Shown here piece after piece: positions 35,132 to 44,056 of a DNA stretch of 64,000 nucleotides. Under the pieces are notes generated by a model. That model was given only the letters and a program-made list of their open reading frames with translations, searched no databases and was not told where the DNA came from. How positions within the stretch are numbered: the first letter of the stretch is position 1; every line of letters starts with the position of its first letter. The DNA lies in contig JAIOYV010000013.1 of NCBI GenBank assembly GCA_021740905.1, positions 26,083-90,082 on the forward strand, read 5' to 3'. The position numbers and the translations under genes are program-made. The DNA is from Bacteroidales bacterium (GTDB lineage: Bacteria > Bacteroidota > Bacteroidia > Bacteroidales > M50B96).

Positions 35132-36667
35132 TCAATACTTCACAAACTTCTTACTAACAGAAAAATACTCCCCCTTTAGTGAAATAAAATAGATGCCTGC
35201 AGGTTGGGCTTGTAAGGACAAAATAAATTCATGCTTGCCAATAGCTTGCTCTTCTATATCCATCTGTTGAATCAGGTTTTGTTTTGAGTCTAAAATTTCT
35301 ATTTGCAAAGAACTTGGAGCTGTGAGGAAAATCTCTGCGGTTATTTCGCTGGAGGCCGGGTTGGGTTTAAGTTTCAGGCTTTTCATTTTATTGAATGGCT
35401 TTGGTGATTGAATGGAAACTGTGGGCGAAAACAATTCATCCAAATTAAAAGTGTCTGGTTCGTTCTGATAGCCGGGGATTCCGTTGTGATGCCAAGCCAG
35501 CAACAACTCCCTGTCGTCGGGGCAGAATTGCATAAACTGGATATTGCCCGAACCTGAGTTTGAATACAGGCGCATTTTTTCCCAATTATCAGCCTTGCTT
35601 ATCCCGGTGCTATCAGTGAACGAGGAGACTATGCCATTGTACCGCGAACAGTAGTGGAGGTGGTCGTTTCGTTTTATTTCATAGTTGGCCGCATAGAGGT
35701 TGTCACCGGGGATGTTGTCAGGGTAATTATTATATCGAAAAGTATGGGTTGGAGTATTGGGTGTTACCTCTGCCACCAGTGCAATCAGGCTGTCGGTTAT
35801 GTGGTCGGCTTCGGCAAGGGCTGTAATAATGTAGCCTTCGGAATAACCATGCGAAGAAGCTGCCAAAGCCGAGCGGACATCGTTCACATTTTGCACACCA
35901 TCACTATTGTAATCGATTTTTTCGAGTGCCCGGCGCAGGCTAAACCAGATAGGGTCATAAGGCGGGTTCATCGTACTTGGCTCGTTGAAATCGGAGAGCA
36001 TGTGTTGAAAAGTTGCCATGCCACCATCATTTACCCCCGATAAAACCGACATTTGCCCGGCAAAGCCAATCATGGCCCAGGGCTGTTCATCAGTTTCTGA
36101 AGGAATGTGGATCACTAACACTTGGTTATTGGTAAGATAGGGGCTGGCAGTCCAGTCGAGGTGCCGTGAGATAAACGCTTTGCCTGCATCCACGCTGCCT
36201 GTGGTGGCCTCGCCCCAGGTCATCAGGCTTGAACAACCATTTTTCAGTGCTTTTGTTCCGAAGTTGTCGTTCAGGCCCATCAAATCGAGGAAAGTGTTGG
36301 CTACCAAAATGTCGAGGTAGTTACCATTTGCAACACTGAAACCCGCTGCCGTCATCCCATCATAAATAGCCTGGGCTTCGGTAATGTACTCCGGCTGTAT
36401 ACTTAAAACCTGACCCTGTTGGATCAGTAGCTTTGCACCGGAAAGTCCTGCTCCGAATTGGGGCATTAGGTAGCCTTCGTAAATATTCTTGATTTTATTG
36501 GCCAACAGAAATCCATAAGCATAGCCCCGTTCCTGATGAGTGCCCCATAGTTTTACTACAGTCAAATTATTCTGGTCGGAGATTATTTCGCCATTTACTT
36601 GTTGTGAGAATACATTTCCGAAAGGAAGTAGACTAAAGCAAATCCATAATAGCATAGTTTTTTTCAT
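35132..36667 (-). CDS. C45-family Ntn-hydrolase peptidase with T9SS type A tail
   Basis: 511 residues. The signal peptide is about 1-21 (LLWICFSLLPFGNVFS). The GTHQERGYAYGFLLANKIK opening and NGCSSLMTWGEAT, with nucleophile Cys145, are typical of C45 / acyl-CoA:6-aminopenicillanate acyltransferase-like proteins. In these proteins the Cys becomes N-terminal after self-cleavage. SRHLDW follows about 20 residues on. The last ~75 residues (LKPNPASSEITAEIF ... SVSKKFVKY) are a T9SS type A sorting domain, so the enzyme is exported beyond the outer membrane. The substrate (an amide or acyl-amino acid) is unknown. It is divergent from the YCII gene. Confidence 0.88.
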   Translation of the reverse strand: MKKTMLLWICFSLLPFGNVFSQQVNGEIISDQNNLTVVKLWGTHQERGYAYGFLLANKIKNIYEGYLMPQFGAGLSGAKLLIQQGQVLSIQPEYITEAQAIYDGMTAAGFSVANGNYLDILVANTFLDLMGLNDNFGTKALKNGCSSLMTWGEATTGSVDAGKAFISRHLDWTASPYLTNNQVLVIHIPSETDEQPWAMIGFAGQMSVLSGVNDGGMATFQHMLSDFNEPSTMNPPYDPIWFSLRRALEKIDYNSDGVQNVNDVRSALAASSHGYSEGYIITALAEADHITDSLIALVAEVTPNTPTHTFRYNNYPDNIPGDNLYAANYEIKRNDHLHYCSRYNGIVSSFTDSTGISKADNWEKMRLYSNSGSGNIQFMQFCPDDRELLLAWHHNGIPGYQNEPDTFNLDELFSPTVSIQSPKPFNKMKSLKLKPNPASSEITAEIFLTAPSSLQIEILDSKQNLIQQMDIEEQAIGKHEFILSLQAQPAGIYFISLKGEYFSVSKKFVKY

Positions 36668-36773
36668 GATCGTGATAATTGGGTTACAGGCTGTAAATTT
36701 ATATTATATTTTTGATTTTTTCGTACAACCATTTAATCTACTTACTTTTGTCTTCACAAAAAAAAGAAAAACT

Positions 36774-37457
36774 ATGAAACGGATATTTTTAGGTCTTTTC
36801 ACCATACTGCTTTTACAATTTCTTACGACCCCCTTATCGGCGCAAAAACAGAGCCATCTGTTTGTTGTTTTTCTCAACACAAACCCCGACAGGGAAACCC
36901 TGCCTAGTGAGGAAGTAGAGAAACTGCAAGCAGCCCACATAGCCAATATCGACAGCTTATACAAAACAGGGGATTTAGTGGCAGCCGGGCCATTCGACGA
37001 CGGGGGCGGTATTTTTATCCTGGTAGCAAAAGACTCCGCAAAGGCCGAAAAGATTTTCAATACAGATCCTGCGATCCAGGCAGGGCGTTTCAAATTGGAA
37101 TATTTTCCTTTTAAAATAAGTGCTGGAGGAATATGCAAATATAAAGAACCGGTAAAAATGAAATCCTACGGTTTTGTGCGCTGGTCTCAGATAGAAGGCA
37201 AAGAAATTGAACTTGTTCAGTATGGACGGTTGCTGGACAAACAAGCCGATTTCTTCACCGAATCGCACCTGCGCGACTCCTTGCTGATAGCAGGCAACTT
37301 TGGTCTACGGAACGAAGGCATCATGCTTTTCAACCTATCTTCAAAAGAAGAAATAAAACTTGTGGTGGAAACCAGCCCAATTCACAATTCCGGCCACTTT
37401 ACATACAAATTCCGAAAACTTTGGACTGCGGAAGGCACTTTTTGCAGGAAGGAATAA
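36774..37457 (+). CDS. Secreted tandem YCII-domain protein
   Basis: 227 residues from ATG 36774; the frame extends upstream but only across the C45 promoter region and antisense to that gene. The signal peptide is about 1-23 (IFLGLFTILLLQFLTTPLSA). Domain 1 (about 25-120) has HLFVVFLNTNPDRE and GDLVAAGPFDDGGGIFIL; domain 2 (about 125-220) repeats the pattern with YGFVRWSQIE and LIAGNFGLRNEGIMLF. YCII domains are ferredoxin-like folds of uncertain catalytic role, and an exported tandem form is less common. It is separated from holB by a palindromic repeat cluster. Confidence 0.8.
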   Translation: MKRIFLGLFTILLLQFLTTPLSAQKQSHLFVVFLNTNPDRETLPSEEVEKLQAAHIANIDSLYKTGDLVAAGPFDDGGGIFILVAKDSAKAEKIFNTDPAIQAGRFKLEYFPFKISAGGICKYKEPVKMKSYGFVRWSQIEGKEIELVQYGRLLDKQADFFTESHLRDSLLIAGNFGLRNEGIMLFNLSSKEEIKLVVETSPIHNSGHFTYKFRKLWTAEGTFCRKE

Positions 37458-37474
37458 AAACGCTGTGCTGTCAT

Positions 37475-37685
37475 TTGGCTTCGCCGTCATTTTCACTTCG
37501 TGAATCATTCGCTTCGCGTCATTTATTGTCAATTGCGCTTCGCACGTAATTGATAGTCAGACAACATAATAACTATCAATGACAATTGAATGACACCTAA
37601 TGACGCGCAGCGAATGACTATTAATGACGCGCGCAGCGCATTTGACGGCGAAGCCTAATGACGCAAAGCAAATGGCAAATAATGT
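37475..37685. repeat. Palindromic GTCATT/CTTCGC repeat cluster 1
   Basis: The left part carries units such as GTCATTTGGCTTCGCCGTC and CGCTTCGCGTCATT. The right part carries the complementary AATGACGCGCAGCGAATGAC and GACGGCGAAGCC. The whole block is a long imperfect inverted repeat between the YCII gene and holB. A second cluster with the same words lies at 48164-48368. Confidence 0.8.
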
Positions 37686-37715
37686 TTATTTTTACTTCCT
37701 GAAAAAAATCGGGAT

Positions 37716-38840
37716 ATGCAGTTTCAAAAAATCATAGGTCAGGAAAAAGTCAAGCAGCGTTTCATCAGGAGCGTAAAAGAAAACCGGATCAGTCATGCAC
37801 AGTTGCTGACAGGCCCTCCGGGTGTGGGTAAATTGGCACTCGCCATTGCGTATGCGCAATTTGTGAGCTGCACCAACCGTCAGGAAAATGATTCGTGCGG
37901 GGTTTGCCCATCTTGCAAAAAGTACGAAAAACTGATCCACCCCGATCTGCATTTTGTGTTCCCGGTGGTTTCGACCCCCAAATTTGACAAGCCGGTAAGC
38001 GATCACTATATTGCCCAATGGCGTGAATTGGTGTTGTCGTCGCCCTATTTCAGCCTTCAACAATGGCTCGATTTTATTGGCTCGGAAAACAAGCAGGGCC
38101 TGATCAGCAAAAACGAAAGCTCGGAGATACTCCGCAAGCTCTACCTGAAAACTTTCGAGGCCGAATACAAGATCATGATAATCTGGCAACCCGACAAAAT
38201 GAACCTGGCTGCTGCCAACAAACTCCTGAAGTTGATTGAGGAACCACCTGAAAAAACCTTGTTTCTTTTGGTCTGTGAGGATCAGGAACAACTTCTTAAA
38301 ACCATCCTGTCGCGGACTCAAATAGTGGCGGTAACCCAAATCGACCCGGCCAGTCTGCAACATCACTTGGCCGACAATTTTGAAATTTCGGAAGATGAAG
38401 CCCTCAATATTGTAAATCTTTGCCACGGCAGTTTCCTCGAAGCCCAAAACCTGATCAGGTCGAGCGACGAATCTAGATTCAACTTCGAGAATTTCTCGAA
38501 CCTGATGCGGATATGCTACAAAAAGGATGTCGTGGCCATCAATGCCTGGGTGGATGAAATAAGCAGGATTGGCCGCGAAAAGCAAAAAAGTTTTATGGAA
38601 TATTCGCTCAGGCTGGTAAGGGAGAGCTTTATGTTGAACCAAAAACAGGACAGGATTTCGTTTTTAGCCAAAGAAGAAAAAGAATTCGCCTCGAAATTTT
38701 CGCCTTTCATCAATGAGCGAAATACTGCCCAGATATACGAGCAACTCAATCAGGCTCATTTCCATATCGAGCGTAATGGGTATGCAAAGCTGGTTTTCAT
38801 GGACATGAGTTTAAATATGATTAAACTTCTGAAGTTGTGA
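37716..38840 (+). CDS. holB: DNA polymerase III delta' subunit
   Basis: 374 residues. It is a clamp-loader AAA+ fold: QKIIGQEKVKQRFIRSVKENRISHAQLLTGPPGVGKL, with Leu replacing the Ser/Thr after the P-loop Lys39, as expected for a non-hydrolysing delta'. A zinc module C52-x8-C61-x2-C64-x2-C67 follows. The sensor region is NKLLKLIEEPPEKTLFLLVCED ... TILSRTQ. It is part of the replisome clamp-loader complex. A 316-codon frame on the opposite strand over the same bases is a shadow. Confidence 0.93.
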   Translation: MQFQKIIGQEKVKQRFIRSVKENRISHAQLLTGPPGVGKLALAIAYAQFVSCTNRQENDSCGVCPSCKKYEKLIHPDLHFVFPVVSTPKFDKPVSDHYIAQWRELVLSSPYFSLQQWLDFIGSENKQGLISKNESSEILRKLYLKTFEAEYKIMIIWQPDKMNLAAANKLLKLIEEPPEKTLFLLVCEDQEQLLKTILSRTQIVAVTQIDPASLQHHLADNFEISEDEALNIVNLCHGSFLEAQNLIRSSDESRFNFENFSNLMRICYKKDVVAINAWVDEISRIGREKQKSFMEYSLRLVRESFMLNQKQDRISFLAKEEKEFASKFSPFINERNTAQIYEQLNQAHFHIERNGYAKLVFMDMSLNMIKLLKL

Positions 38841-39192
38841 TTGATTTCTGAGAAATTCCTAAGTCTGAAATTTGGGAAGTTATTTCGACAGTTTCACTTA
38901 CGTATTTTGGGCAAAGAAAATAAATGTCTATCTGCAACATCATAAATTACGATAGATCAGGGGGGCTGAATTTCAGCTCCCCCATCACACCAGAACCCCA
39001 TCACTCCAACACTCCAAGTAAGCATCCAAAATAGTACATAAAAACCTGACATGATATTTAACGGCTTCTATTATTGGTTGCCCGCCGCTCTCATTCCTTA
39101 TTTTTTGTACTTTTGCCATCACCTATTTTAAGGGACAAAATATATGGCCAGCTTACTTAGCGGTAAATTGGCCCACAATAGATAAGAACAGA
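38841..39192. other. Intergenic region between holB and ricT
   Basis: 352 bp, no gene. It has a hairpin GGGGGCTGAA/TTCAGCTCCCCC (38960-38983), CATCACTCCAACACTCC simple repeats (38999-39017), and a TACTTTTG box (39109-39116) that may serve ricT. Confidence 0.5.
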
Positions 39193-40350
39193 ATGGAAGA
39201 TCAGGGAAAATTTGCCAGGGGCTGCCCTTCAATCGATAAGGAAAACCCAAACGTTCCGGTATGCCGCAAAGGAAATTCGTGCAAACTGGATGTGAACGAC
39301 TGGCTTGATGATATACCACGTGTGGCAAGCGAAAATGATTTGGTGGAAGTTCGGTTTAAAAATACCCGAAAGGCTTTCTATCGAAACGTGAACAGCCTGG
39401 CTCTCGAAAAGGGGGACCTGATTGCCGTAGAAGCCTCGCCCGGCCACGATATTGGCGTAGTTTCCCTGATTGGCGACCTGATAAATTATCAACTTAAAAA
39501 GAACAGGATCCCCTTAAATTCCGAGTTTCAGAAAGTTTATCGGAAGGCCAAGCTTAACGACATCGAAAAATGGGAAGCTGCCATCGAACTGGAACATTCC
39601 ACTATGCTTGCTGCCCGCAAAATGGCCGAAGACCTGAAGCTTGACATGAAAATTGGCGATGTGGAATACCAGGGCGATAAAACCAAAGCCATCTTTTATT
39701 ACATCGCCGAAGAAAGGGTCGATTTTCGCGAATTGATCAAATTACTGGCCGAAAGGTTCAGGATACGTATCGAGATGCGCCAAATCGGGGCACGCCAGGA
39801 AGCCGGCAGGATCGGTGGCATCGGCCCCTGTGGCAGGGAGTTGTGCTGTACTACTTTTATTACCAATTTTGTATCAGTCACCACCAATGCAGCCAGGTTT
39901 CAGGATTTGTCGCTAAACCCTCAAAAATTAGCCGGACAATGTGGCAAATTAAAGTGCTGCCTCAATTACGAACTGGATGCCTACCTCGATGCACAGCGCG
40001 ATTTCCCCAACGTGGATGTGCCCCTTGAGTTGGAAACCGGAAGGGCCTATCATTTCAAAACGGATGTATTTAGGGGCATAATGTGGTATTCGACAGACAA
40101 AAACGGGACTAATAGCATTGTACCTGTACCTGTTGAGCGGGTAAAAGAAATTATCCTGCTCAATAAAAAAGGCCAAAAAGCACCAGCCTTAAGCCATATA
40201 AAACCTGTTCCTGTCGAAAAATCACTCGATTTTCATAATGTAGTGGGCGAAGACCGACTCGACCGATTTGATAATAAAAACAAATTTAGGAAGAAGAAGA
40301 GGCGAAACCCCAAAAAAGGAAATTTCCATGCAAATAAAAATAAAAAATAG
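39193..40350 (+). CDS. ricT: PSP1/RicT-family regulator
   Basis: 385 residues with a PSP1 C-terminal domain: RIRIEMRQIGARQEAGRIGG, then GPCGRELCC and CGKLKCCLNYE. Conserved cysteines resemble those of Bacillus RicT, part of the [4Fe-4S]-binding RicAFT complex affecting RNA maturation and development. The N-terminus has extra Cys (GCPSIDK, PVCRKGNSCKLD). The basic C-terminus (KFRKKKRRNPKKGNF) may bind nucleic acid. The role in Bacteroidota is not established. It overlaps gldH by 23 bases, a linkage seen in related genomes as far as I recall. Confidence 0.88.
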   Translation: MEDQGKFARGCPSIDKENPNVPVCRKGNSCKLDVNDWLDDIPRVASENDLVEVRFKNTRKAFYRNVNSLALEKGDLIAVEASPGHDIGVVSLIGDLINYQLKKNRIPLNSEFQKVYRKAKLNDIEKWEAAIELEHSTMLAARKMAEDLKLDMKIGDVEYQGDKTKAIFYYIAEERVDFRELIKLLAERFRIRIEMRQIGARQEAGRIGGIGPCGRELCCTTFITNFVSVTTNAARFQDLSLNPQKLAGQCGKLKCCLNYELDAYLDAQRDFPNVDVPLELETGRAYHFKTDVFRGIMWYSTDKNGTNSIVPVPVERVKEIILLNKKGQKAPALSHIKPVPVEKSLDFHNVVGEDRLDRFDNKNKFRKKKRRNPKKGNFHANKNKK

Positions 40351-40801
40351 CTTCTTTCTTTTATTATTGATTGTTGCTACCTGGTCGTGCGATAGCAACA
40401 GGGTATTCGAACAAAATGTTGACATCCCGGCCAATGGATGGCATAAAGATAGTGTGCTGTTTTTCAATGTCGATATCGAGGATACGCTGTCGGCCCATTC
40501 TATTTTACTAAACCTCCGGCACGAAAGCGATTATCCAAAACAGAACCTCTACCTGTTTATTAATACTGTTGCCCCATCGGGACAGGGAATTAGGGATACC
40601 TTCGAGCTAATGCTGGCCGATGAAAAAGGGCGCTGGTTTGGTTCGGGTTTGGGCGATATCTGGGATTTTCAGAAGGTTTTTAAGTATAATGTACGTTTTC
40701 CTGTTTCGGGGGTTTACCGCTTCGAAATTGAACAGGCCATGCGCTACGAGAGTCTTCCGAACATCCGAAGTGTGGGACTTCGTGTGGAAACGATTGACTA
40801 A
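40328..40801 (+). CDS. gldH: Gliding motility lipoprotein GldH
   Basis: 157 residues from ATG 40328, inside the ricT 3' end. The lipoprotein signal ends ATWSC with Cys21. The family features are NVDIPANGWHKDSVLFFNVDIEDT, LRHESDYPKQNLYLFI and GLGDIWDFQKVFKYNVRFPVSG. GldH is an outer-membrane-associated lipoprotein needed for gliding in Flavobacterium, linked to the T9SS/gliding machinery. It supports the presence of a full T9SS elsewhere in this genome. Confidence 0.92.
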   Translation: MQIKIKNSFFLLLLIVATWSCDSNRVFEQNVDIPANGWHKDSVLFFNVDIEDTLSAHSILLNLRHESDYPKQNLYLFINTVAPSGQGIRDTFELMLADEKGRWFGSGLGDIWDFQKVFKYNVRFPVSGVYRFEIEQAMRYESLPNIRSVGLRVETID

Positions 40802-40815
40802 ACCATTGATTCGAA

Positions 40816-41544
40816 GTGGGAAAAGAAAAATTACGACGATTTGCCGAAATGAAAGGCATGCCCCATGTGCTGGAGCCGCATATTTCAGAATCTCTTAATA
40901 AAGATTATAAATTGAAGGGCAAATGGGCCTGCGAATTCTTTCACGACAACAAAGAAATAATCCTTGAACTGGGCTGTGGAAAAGGAGAATACACCAATGA
41001 ACTGGCCAGGGCTTATCCTGAAATCAACTTTATCGGTGTCGACATAAAAGGGGCAAGGATGTGGCGTGGCGCAAAAACCGCACTGGAAGAAAACATAAGC
41101 AATACCTCCTTTCTCCGGACACGCATCGAGTGGATAGGTTCTTTTTTTGCCGAGAATGAAATAAGCGAAATCTGGATAACTTTTCCCGACCCACAGTTGA
41201 AAGAACGCCGCGCTAAAAAGCGATTGACAGCAAGCTATTTTCTAAATACCTATAAGAAAATCCTAAAACCTGGAGGCAAAATTCATCTTAAAACCGATAG
41301 CTGGGAATTGTACGAATACACCCGCAAAATTTTGCAATTCAATTCAACAGAGGCCATTGTGGACATCAGCGATTTGTATTCGATGGAAGGAATTGAACCC
41401 ATATTGTCGGTGAAAACACACTATGAAAGGATTTTTTTGAAGGAGGGCAAAAAGATTACTTACCTACAATTCAGCCTCAACAAAAATACGCAATATGCCG
41501 AACCTATGCTATACGATGTACCTGATGAAGAAAGAGGAGAATAA
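40816..41544 (+). CDS. trmB: tRNA (guanine-N7-)-methyltransferase
   Basis: 242 residues starting at GTG 40816 (MGKEKLRRFAEMKGMPHVLEP), which matches the family N-terminus, so the GTG start is favoured. The SAM-binding motif is ILELGCGKGEYT, followed by FIGVDIKGARMWRGAKTA and the catalytic-region WITFPDPQLKERRAKKRL. TrmB methylates G46 in tRNA. It overlaps the next gene by 20 bases. Confidence 0.95.
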   Translation: MGKEKLRRFAEMKGMPHVLEPHISESLNKDYKLKGKWACEFFHDNKEIILELGCGKGEYTNELARAYPEINFIGVDIKGARMWRGAKTALEENISNTSFLRTRIEWIGSFFAENEISEIWITFPDPQLKERRAKKRLTASYFLNTYKKILKPGGKIHLKTDSWELYEYTRKILQFNSTEAIVDISDLYSMEGIEPILSVKTHYERIFLKEGKKITYLQFSLNKNTQYAEPMLYDVPDEERGE

Positions 41545-41869
41545 CTTTTTTGAAAAGGTGTATGAAATTGCCCGCTTGATTCCTACAGGCAGGGTCACGT
41601 CGTACGGAGCCATTGCTCGTTGCATCGGCTCGGCACAATCTGCCCGTATGGTAGGCTGGGCTTTGAATAAATGCAGTTCGGCCAAAGAATATGTCCCGGC
41701 CCATCGTGTTGTGAACCGGACAGGCTTGCTTACCGGTAAGTCTCATTTCGATGGTTCGAACCTAATGAAGGAATTGTTGGAGAATGAAGGAATTGTAATC
41801 GAGGAGAATCAAATAATAGATTTTGATAAGGTGTTTTGGGACCCGATGAAGGAAATGGAAATAGTCTAA
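41525..41869 (+). CDS. Alkyltransferase-like protein (ATL, MGMT fold without catalytic Cys)
   Basis: 114 residues from ATG 41525 (MKKEENNFFEKVYEIARLIP), overlapping trmB. RVTSYGAIARCIGSAQSARMVGWAL is the MGMT DNA-binding helix-turn-helix. The active-site PCHRV is replaced by PAHRV, so it cannot accept an alkyl group. ATL proteins bind O6-alkylguanine and hand it to nucleotide excision repair, as known for Atl1 and bacterial eATL. A second ATG nine bases upstream is possible. Confidence 0.9.
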   Translation: MKKEENNFFEKVYEIARLIPTGRVTSYGAIARCIGSAQSARMVGWALNKCSSAKEYVPAHRVVNRTGLLTGKSHFDGSNLMKELLENEGIVIEENQIIDFDKVFWDPMKEMEIV

Positions 41870-42201
41870 GTTAACCTTTTCCTTTTAACAAGCTCTCTGT
41901 TTATGATTCAAGAATGGAACATATAATCCAATTCAACATCCAGTTTATCACTAAATTACTTGTTGCAAATTCACAGTATTTTTAAATGTGATTTTAACTA
42001 TATTTGAAAATAATTTGACGTATATCGGATCCTCTCAAACGATAAAATCGCATTGGTTGTATTTATCTTAAATGAATACCCATTTTGAAAAAATCTCAAA
42101 AAACTAGCTCCACAACATAAAAAGTCAGTATTGCACATGAGCTTATTTTCTCTACCTTTGGGGGATTAATACTAAGTGTAACCCAAAACATAAAAAATAT
42201 C
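41870..42201. other. Intergenic region upstream of ilvE
   Basis: 332 bp, AT-rich, no coding frame. The only clear element is the ilvE promoter at 42131-42160. Confidence 0.6.
42131..42160 (+). promoter_or_regulatory. ilvE promoter (Bacteroidota type)
   Basis: TTG (42131-42133), a 19-base spacer, TACCTTTG (42153-42160), an exact match to the TTG-N19-TAnnTTTG consensus, 41 bases before the start codon. Confidence 0.65.
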
Positions 42202-43224
42202 ATGAACGCAATTGATTGGAAAAACCTTCCATTCGGATACTTGAAAACCAACTACAATGTACGTTGCTATTTCCGGGATGGGAAATGGGGGGAACTCGAG
42301 GTTTCATCCTCCGAGAAAATCGACATCCATATTGCCGCAACCTGTCTCCACTACGGGCAGGAAGCCTTTGAAGGCCTGAAAGCCTATATGGGAAAAGACG
42401 GCAAAGTGCGCTTGTTCCGTTGGCGCGAAAATGCCAAACGGATGCGCAGGTCGGCGCAAGGTGTCCTGATGGCCGAGGTCCCCGACGAGTTATTTTTCGA
42501 GGCCATCAAAAAAGTGATCGGCTTGAACAAAGAATTTGTTCCCCCGTATGGTTCAGGGGCATCGCTGTATCTTCGCCCATTGCTGATCGGGACAGGCCCA
42601 CAGGTGGGCGTCAAGGCTGCCACTGAATATATGTTTATGATTTTCGTTTCGCCTGTTGGCCCCTATTTCAAAGAAGGGTTCAAGCCTGTTGATATGATGA
42701 TTTGCCGCACAGCCGACAGGGCGGCACCCCTTGGTACCGGGCACATCAAAGTGGGTGGAAATTACGCCGCCAGTCTCGTTTCATTAAAAATGGGGCACGA
42801 CAGGGGCTTTGCTTCCGTTATCTACCTTGATGCCAAAGAGAAAAAGTATATTGACGAATGTGGGCCTGCCAACTTTTTCGGAATAAAAGACAATACCTAC
42901 ATTACGCCGGCTTCTCCCTCAATCCTGCCATCAATAACCAATATGAGCCTGATCCAACTGGCCATCGACTTGGGGTTGAAAGCAGAAAGAAGGCCTATCG
43001 ACATTGCAGAGCTCCCCACTTTCGAAGAAGCCGGTGCGTGTGGCACAGCGGCGGTTATCAGTCCAATCCGTAAGATAGTTGATGAAAAAACCGAAGAGGT
43101 ATATGAGTATACAAAAGATGGTGAGCCAGGCCCTATTTCGGTGAAACTTTACAACAGGTTAAATGCTATTCAAACCGGCGATGAAAAGGATGAACATGGT
43201 TGGGTTGATTTGTTGGAAATATAA
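42202..43224 (+). CDS. ilvE: Branched-chain amino acid aminotransferase
   Basis: 340 residues, fold type IV PLP enzyme. The PLP lysine is Lys183 in GTGHIKVGGNYAASL. YGQEAFEGLKAY and YIDECGPANFFGI are family signatures. It interconverts Leu, Ile and Val with their 2-oxo acids. It has its own promoter and terminator, so it is monocistronic. Confidence 0.96.
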   Translation: MNAIDWKNLPFGYLKTNYNVRCYFRDGKWGELEVSSSEKIDIHIAATCLHYGQEAFEGLKAYMGKDGKVRLFRWRENAKRMRRSAQGVLMAEVPDELFFEAIKKVIGLNKEFVPPYGSGASLYLRPLLIGTGPQVGVKAATEYMFMIFVSPVGPYFKEGFKPVDMMICRTADRAAPLGTGHIKVGGNYAASLVSLKMGHDRGFASVIYLDAKEKKYIDECGPANFFGIKDNTYITPASPSILPSITNMSLIQLAIDLGLKAERRPIDIAELPTFEEAGACGTAAVISPIRKIVDEKTEEVYEYTKDGEPGPISVKLYNRLNAIQTGDEKDEHGWVDLLEI

Positions 43225-43246
43225 GTTTGAGAAAGGCTAAAAATTG

Positions 43247-43284
43247 AAAAAGCTCGTGGGTAGAATAACTCTCGGGCTTTTTTT
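43247..43284 (+). terminator. Intrinsic terminator after ilvE
   Basis: AAAAAGCTCG (43247-43256) pairs with CGGGCTTTTT (43273-43282) over 10 bp with one G-T pair, followed by more T residues. It lies between convergent ilvE and rnc and may serve both. Confidence 0.85.
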
Positions 43285-43291
43285 ATTGATG

Positions 43292-44050
43292 TTAATTTGA
43301 GGCTACTTTTCCAAATCCATTCTCGATGCCATTTCCAGTTACCTTGTATAAGGCTTGCCCTGCAGCTTTTTGTTCGGCCTCTTTCTTCGAAAATCCAAAA
43401 CCCGAGCCACATATTTCGCGCTCGATCCGGATGTAAGAAACGAACCTATCCGATTGTTTTGGATCGACATCAGTATCAATGCTCATTTCGAGTTTATACT
43501 TTTGTACCCATTCCAACAACTGGCTTTTATAATTGGTGTCCAAATTTTTCAATTGCACCATGTCGATGTGATTACCTATAAGGTAGTTGACGATATATTT
43601 TCGGGTAAAAAGGTAGCCCCTGTCTAAATACATTGCCCCTATAAAAGCTTCCAGGGCATCGCCATATAGATTTTTCTTTACATTATTTTTGCTGGTGTGG
43701 GAAACTATTAGTTTGCTGAGGCCAATTTTTTTTGCCAGCTTGTTAAGGTATTCGCGCTTTACAATTTTTGAGCGCATTTGGGTAAGAAAACCCTCGTCCT
43801 CGTCGGGATATTTGGTGAACAGATAATGAGCTACCACAGCATCAAGGATGGCATCACCCAAGAATTCGAGCCTCTCGTTATTGATAAGGGAACCATCGTC
43901 TGCTTTAATGGATGCTGAACGGTGGGTAAGTGCAATTTGGTAATACTTATAATTATCAGGATAGAATCCCAATCCAGATTTAATTTGACGGTAGAATTTT
44001 CTATTCGTCAAAAAAAGTATCTTAACCGGCCTGATTAGTGAATAAATCAC
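43292..44050 (-). CDS. rnc: Ribonuclease III
   Basis: 252 residues. The RNase III domain has NNERLEFLGDAILDAVVAHYL with the signature acidic residues, and GDALEAFIGAMYLDRGY. The double-stranded RNA-binding domain is at about 175-245 (KSQLLEWVQKYKLEM ... GSGFGFSKKEAEQKAAGQAL). It processes rRNA precursors and dsRNA. It lies six bases after fabF in the acpP-fabF-rnc operon. Confidence 0.96.
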   Translation of the reverse strand: MIYSLIRPVKILFLTNRKFYRQIKSGLGFYPDNYKYYQIALTHRSASIKADDGSLINNERLEFLGDAILDAVVAHYLFTKYPDEDEGFLTQMRSKIVKREYLNKLAKKIGLSKLIVSHTSKNNVKKNLYGDALEAFIGAMYLDRGYLFTRKYIVNYLIGNHIDMVQLKNLDTNYKSQLLEWVQKYKLEMSIDTDVDPKQSDRFVSYIRIEREICGSGFGFSKKEAEQKAAGQALYKVTGNGIENGFGKVASN

Positions 44051-44056
44051 AAAGCT

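Noticed and set aside
36540..36773. N-terminal extension of the YCII protein
   Set aside because: It runs antisense to the C45 gene start and places the obvious signal peptide 78 residues inside; ATG 36774 is far better.
37692..38642. 316-codon minus-strand open frame opposite holB
   Set aside because: holB on the plus strand has clear clamp-loader motifs and zinc cysteines; the antisense frame has no recognisable domain and is a codon-bias shadow.
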